A stretch of DNA of 24,074 nucleotides from Actinomycetes bacterium. Its GTDB lineage: Bacteria > Actinomycetota > Actinomycetes > Actinomycetales > Micrococcaceae. The translations under genes and the position numbers were made by a program. The stretch covers positions 1-24,074 of the forward strand of contig JAFAAV010000054.1 of assembly GCA_023426375.1 (NCBI GenBank), read 5' to 3'. How positions within the stretch are numbered: position 1 is the stretch's first letter; every line of letters starts with the position of its first letter. This document shows positions 23,062-24,074 of the stretch, one piece after another. A model generated the notes under the pieces. It searched no databases and was not told the origin of the DNA. It worked only from the letters and a program-made list of their open reading frames with translations.

Positions 23062-23676
23062 TTATTCCGTGTCCTTGTAGAAGGCGGCCGTCTTGGCCGC
23101 CTGCTGCTGGGCCTGATCCTCGTCCGCGCCAGACTGGACGTAGGCGGTTTTCCAGGCGCCTGCGGCGTCGTCCGTGTAGGTGTGGCCCTCGGTCGAGCGC
23201 GCGAAATCATAAAGTTCCTGAGGGATGTCGCTGGATGCGGCGTTCAGGTGCAGCGCGAGTGACATGAGGCTGCTTTCCCAACCGATTCCGGTGGCGGCCG
23301 GTCCGTAGGTGCGCCAGTGGTCGTTTTCTTCCATGGTGTGGCGGATGGTCAGGTGGGTGCAGCCCTCGAGAGGTTGGAGGGTGATCTGGACGGCGCTCTC
23401 GTCGCCGTCGTATTCCCAGGTGATGTTCACCAATCGTGGGCGGTCGCAGCGCTGAATGGTGCCCTCAGTGCCGCTCTCGGTGAGTTGGTATCGGCCGCCT
23501 TCGATGAGTTCGCCCTCGGTGGGTTCGAACCACTTCTCAAGGCGTTGCGGCTGGGTGATGGCGTCCCAGATGTCCTCCGGTGAGGCTTCGAAGATGTGCT
23601 CCAACTGCACGGTGTGGTGGGACCCCTGGGTGGTCACGGTGCGGGTCACTCCGGTGATGAGTTCTGCCAAGTTCAA
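23062..23676 (-). CDS. SRPBCC (AHSA1/START-like) domain protein
   Basis: This 204-residue soluble protein has a hydrophobic-cavity SRPBCC fold of the AHSA1 type. The opening VQLEHIFEASPEDIWDAITQ (23-42) with LEKWFEP (46-52) is the standard first strand and helix; GRYQL, ITWEYDG and LTIRHT follow in order. A C-terminal helix-rich extension (about 150-204) contains WKTAYVQSGADEDQAQQQAA and is unusual. The start codon is TTG at 23676, chosen because GGAGG lies 6 nt upstream and the family homology begins soon after. It has its own divergent promoter region with ychF. Members bind hydrophobic ligands or act as co-chaperone or toxin-antitoxin-like proteins; the role here is unknown. Confidence 0.85.
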   Translation of the reverse strand: MNLAELITGVTRTVTTQGSHHTVQLEHIFEASPEDIWDAITQPQRLEKWFEPTEGELIEGGRYQLTESGTEGTIQRCDRPRLVNITWEYDGDESAVQITLQPLEGCTHLTIRHTMEENDHWRTYGPAATGIGWESSLMSLALHLNAASSDIPQELYDFARSTEGHTYTDDAAGAWKTAYVQSGADEDQAQQQAAKTAAFYKDTE

Positions 23677-23699
23677 GAGGTGCCTCCAGATAATGGGTG

Positions 23700-23711
23700 G
23701 GCGGCGCCGCC
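23700..23711. repeat. Perfect 12-bp G/C palindrome
   Basis: GGCGGCGCCGCC lies in the divergent region between the SRPBCC gene and ychF, 24 nt upstream of the TTG start at 23676. It could form a hairpin or be an operator, but G/C palindromes of this size are not rare in such a genome. Confidence 0.3.
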
Positions 23712-23785
23712 ATGTCTTGGAGCGGCGTCGTTATGACCCAGTATTCACCCGTGGGAGGTGGTCTGCGAGTGTCTGTGGGCGGCGG

Positions 23786-23791
23786 TAGACT
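23786..23791 (+). promoter_or_regulatory. -10 box of ychF, probable leaderless promoter
   Basis: TAGACT ends 8 nt before the GTG at 23800. It is the same hexamer as at the Nudix gene. No Shine-Dalgarno sequence lies between, so a leaderless or near-leaderless transcript is likely. Confidence 0.5.
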
Positions 23792-23799
23792 GTCCTACC

Positions 23800-24074
23800 G
23801 TGGCTCTTACTATTGGAATTGTCGGTCTTCCCAACGTCGGTAAATCAACGCTGTTCAACGCGCTCACGCGGAACACGGTGCTCGCCGCGAACTATCCGTT
23901 CGCGACCATCGAGCCCAACGTTGGTGTGGTGAACCTGCCGGACCCGCGCTTGAACACGCTCGCCGAGATCTTCGGCTCGGAGCGCATTCTGCCCGCCACC
24001 GTGTCCTTCGTGGACATTGCGGGCATCGTGAAGGGCGCGTCCGAAGGTGAGGGCCTGGGTAACCAGTTCCTGGC
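23800..24074 (+). CDS. ychF: Redox-/ribosome-associated GTPase-ATPase YchF (5' part)
   Basis: Only the first 91 codons are in the window; the gene runs off the right edge. YchF (OLA1) is an Obg-family P-loop protein that prefers ATP and associates with the ribosome. The G1 loop GLPNVGKST (9-17), the NALT segment (20-23), NYPFATIEPNVG (31-42), VPDxR-like NLPDPRL and the G3 box DIAG with IVKGASEGEGLGNQFL are characteristic. The GTG at 23800 is chosen because ALTIGIVGLPNVGKS is the conserved N-terminus and a -10 box lies 8 nt upstream. Confidence 0.95.
   Translation, partial: MALTIGIVGLPNVGKSTLFNALTRNTVLAANYPFATIEPNVGVVNLPDPRLNTLAEIFGSERILPATVSFVDIAGIVKGASEGEGLGNQFL

Noticed and set aside
1..24074. 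Mobile elements, phage genes, CRISPR arrays, tRNA or rRNA genes
   Set aside because: No transposase or integrase motifs, spaced repeat arrays or tRNA-like cloverleaf regions were found, and the few intergenic regions are too short to hide an operon of such genes.

Overview
This 24 kb window comes from a high-GC Gram-positive chromosome, almost certainly an actinobacterium of the Micrococcales. A Micrococcaceae-like (Kocuria/Rothia-type) origin is a guess from gene content only. The basis is strongly G/C-biased third codon positions, ATG/GTG/TTG starts, start-stop overlaps of the GTGA/ATGA type, and -10 hexamers (TANNNT) placed 6-8 nt upstream of start codons. That last arrangement is the signature of leaderless mRNAs, which are common in actinobacteria. 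No rRNA, tRNA, IS element, phage gene or CRISPR array was seen. The largest gap between genes is about 250 nt.

Layout. (1) 50-4696: a solo LysR-type substrate-binding-domain protein with a basic tail; a convergent MscS-type channel and a CorA-type Mg2+ transporter; a Nudix hydrolase translationally coupled to an osmoprotectant-binding lipoprotein. (2) 4739-11053: housekeeping genes, namely an AlaA-like aminotransferase, exonuclease VII (xseA-xseB), an unrecognised four-helix membrane protein, IspH of the MEP isoprenoid pathway, and RmuC. (3) 11149-14687 (minus strand): a four-gene ABC-2 ATPase / permease / DesK-type histidine kinase / LuxR-type response regulator operon, the layout of a cell-envelope stress or amphiphile-resistance module. 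(4) 14939-23005 (plus strand): a tightly packed five-gene operon with a MurG-like glycosyltransferase, a protein with two fused GT4 glycosyltransferase domains, an MsbA-like ABC exporter, and two different APH-fold phosphotransferase-like proteins. (5) 23062-24074: a SRPBCC/AHSA1 protein, and the 5' end of the ribosome-associated GTPase gene ychF, which runs off the window.

The most interesting part is region 4. Three glycosyltransferase domains, one exporter and two kinase-like proteins joined by overlapping or near-touching genes look like a pathway that builds, modifies and exports a glycosylated product (surface glycan, glycolipid or small glycoside). I cannot name the product. The operon is preceded by a perfect 18-bp palindrome and, unlike most genes here, has a 5' leader with a Shine-Dalgarno sequence. 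It lies head-to-head with the ABC/two-component operon across the same 251-nt intergenic region, so the two may be co-regulated.
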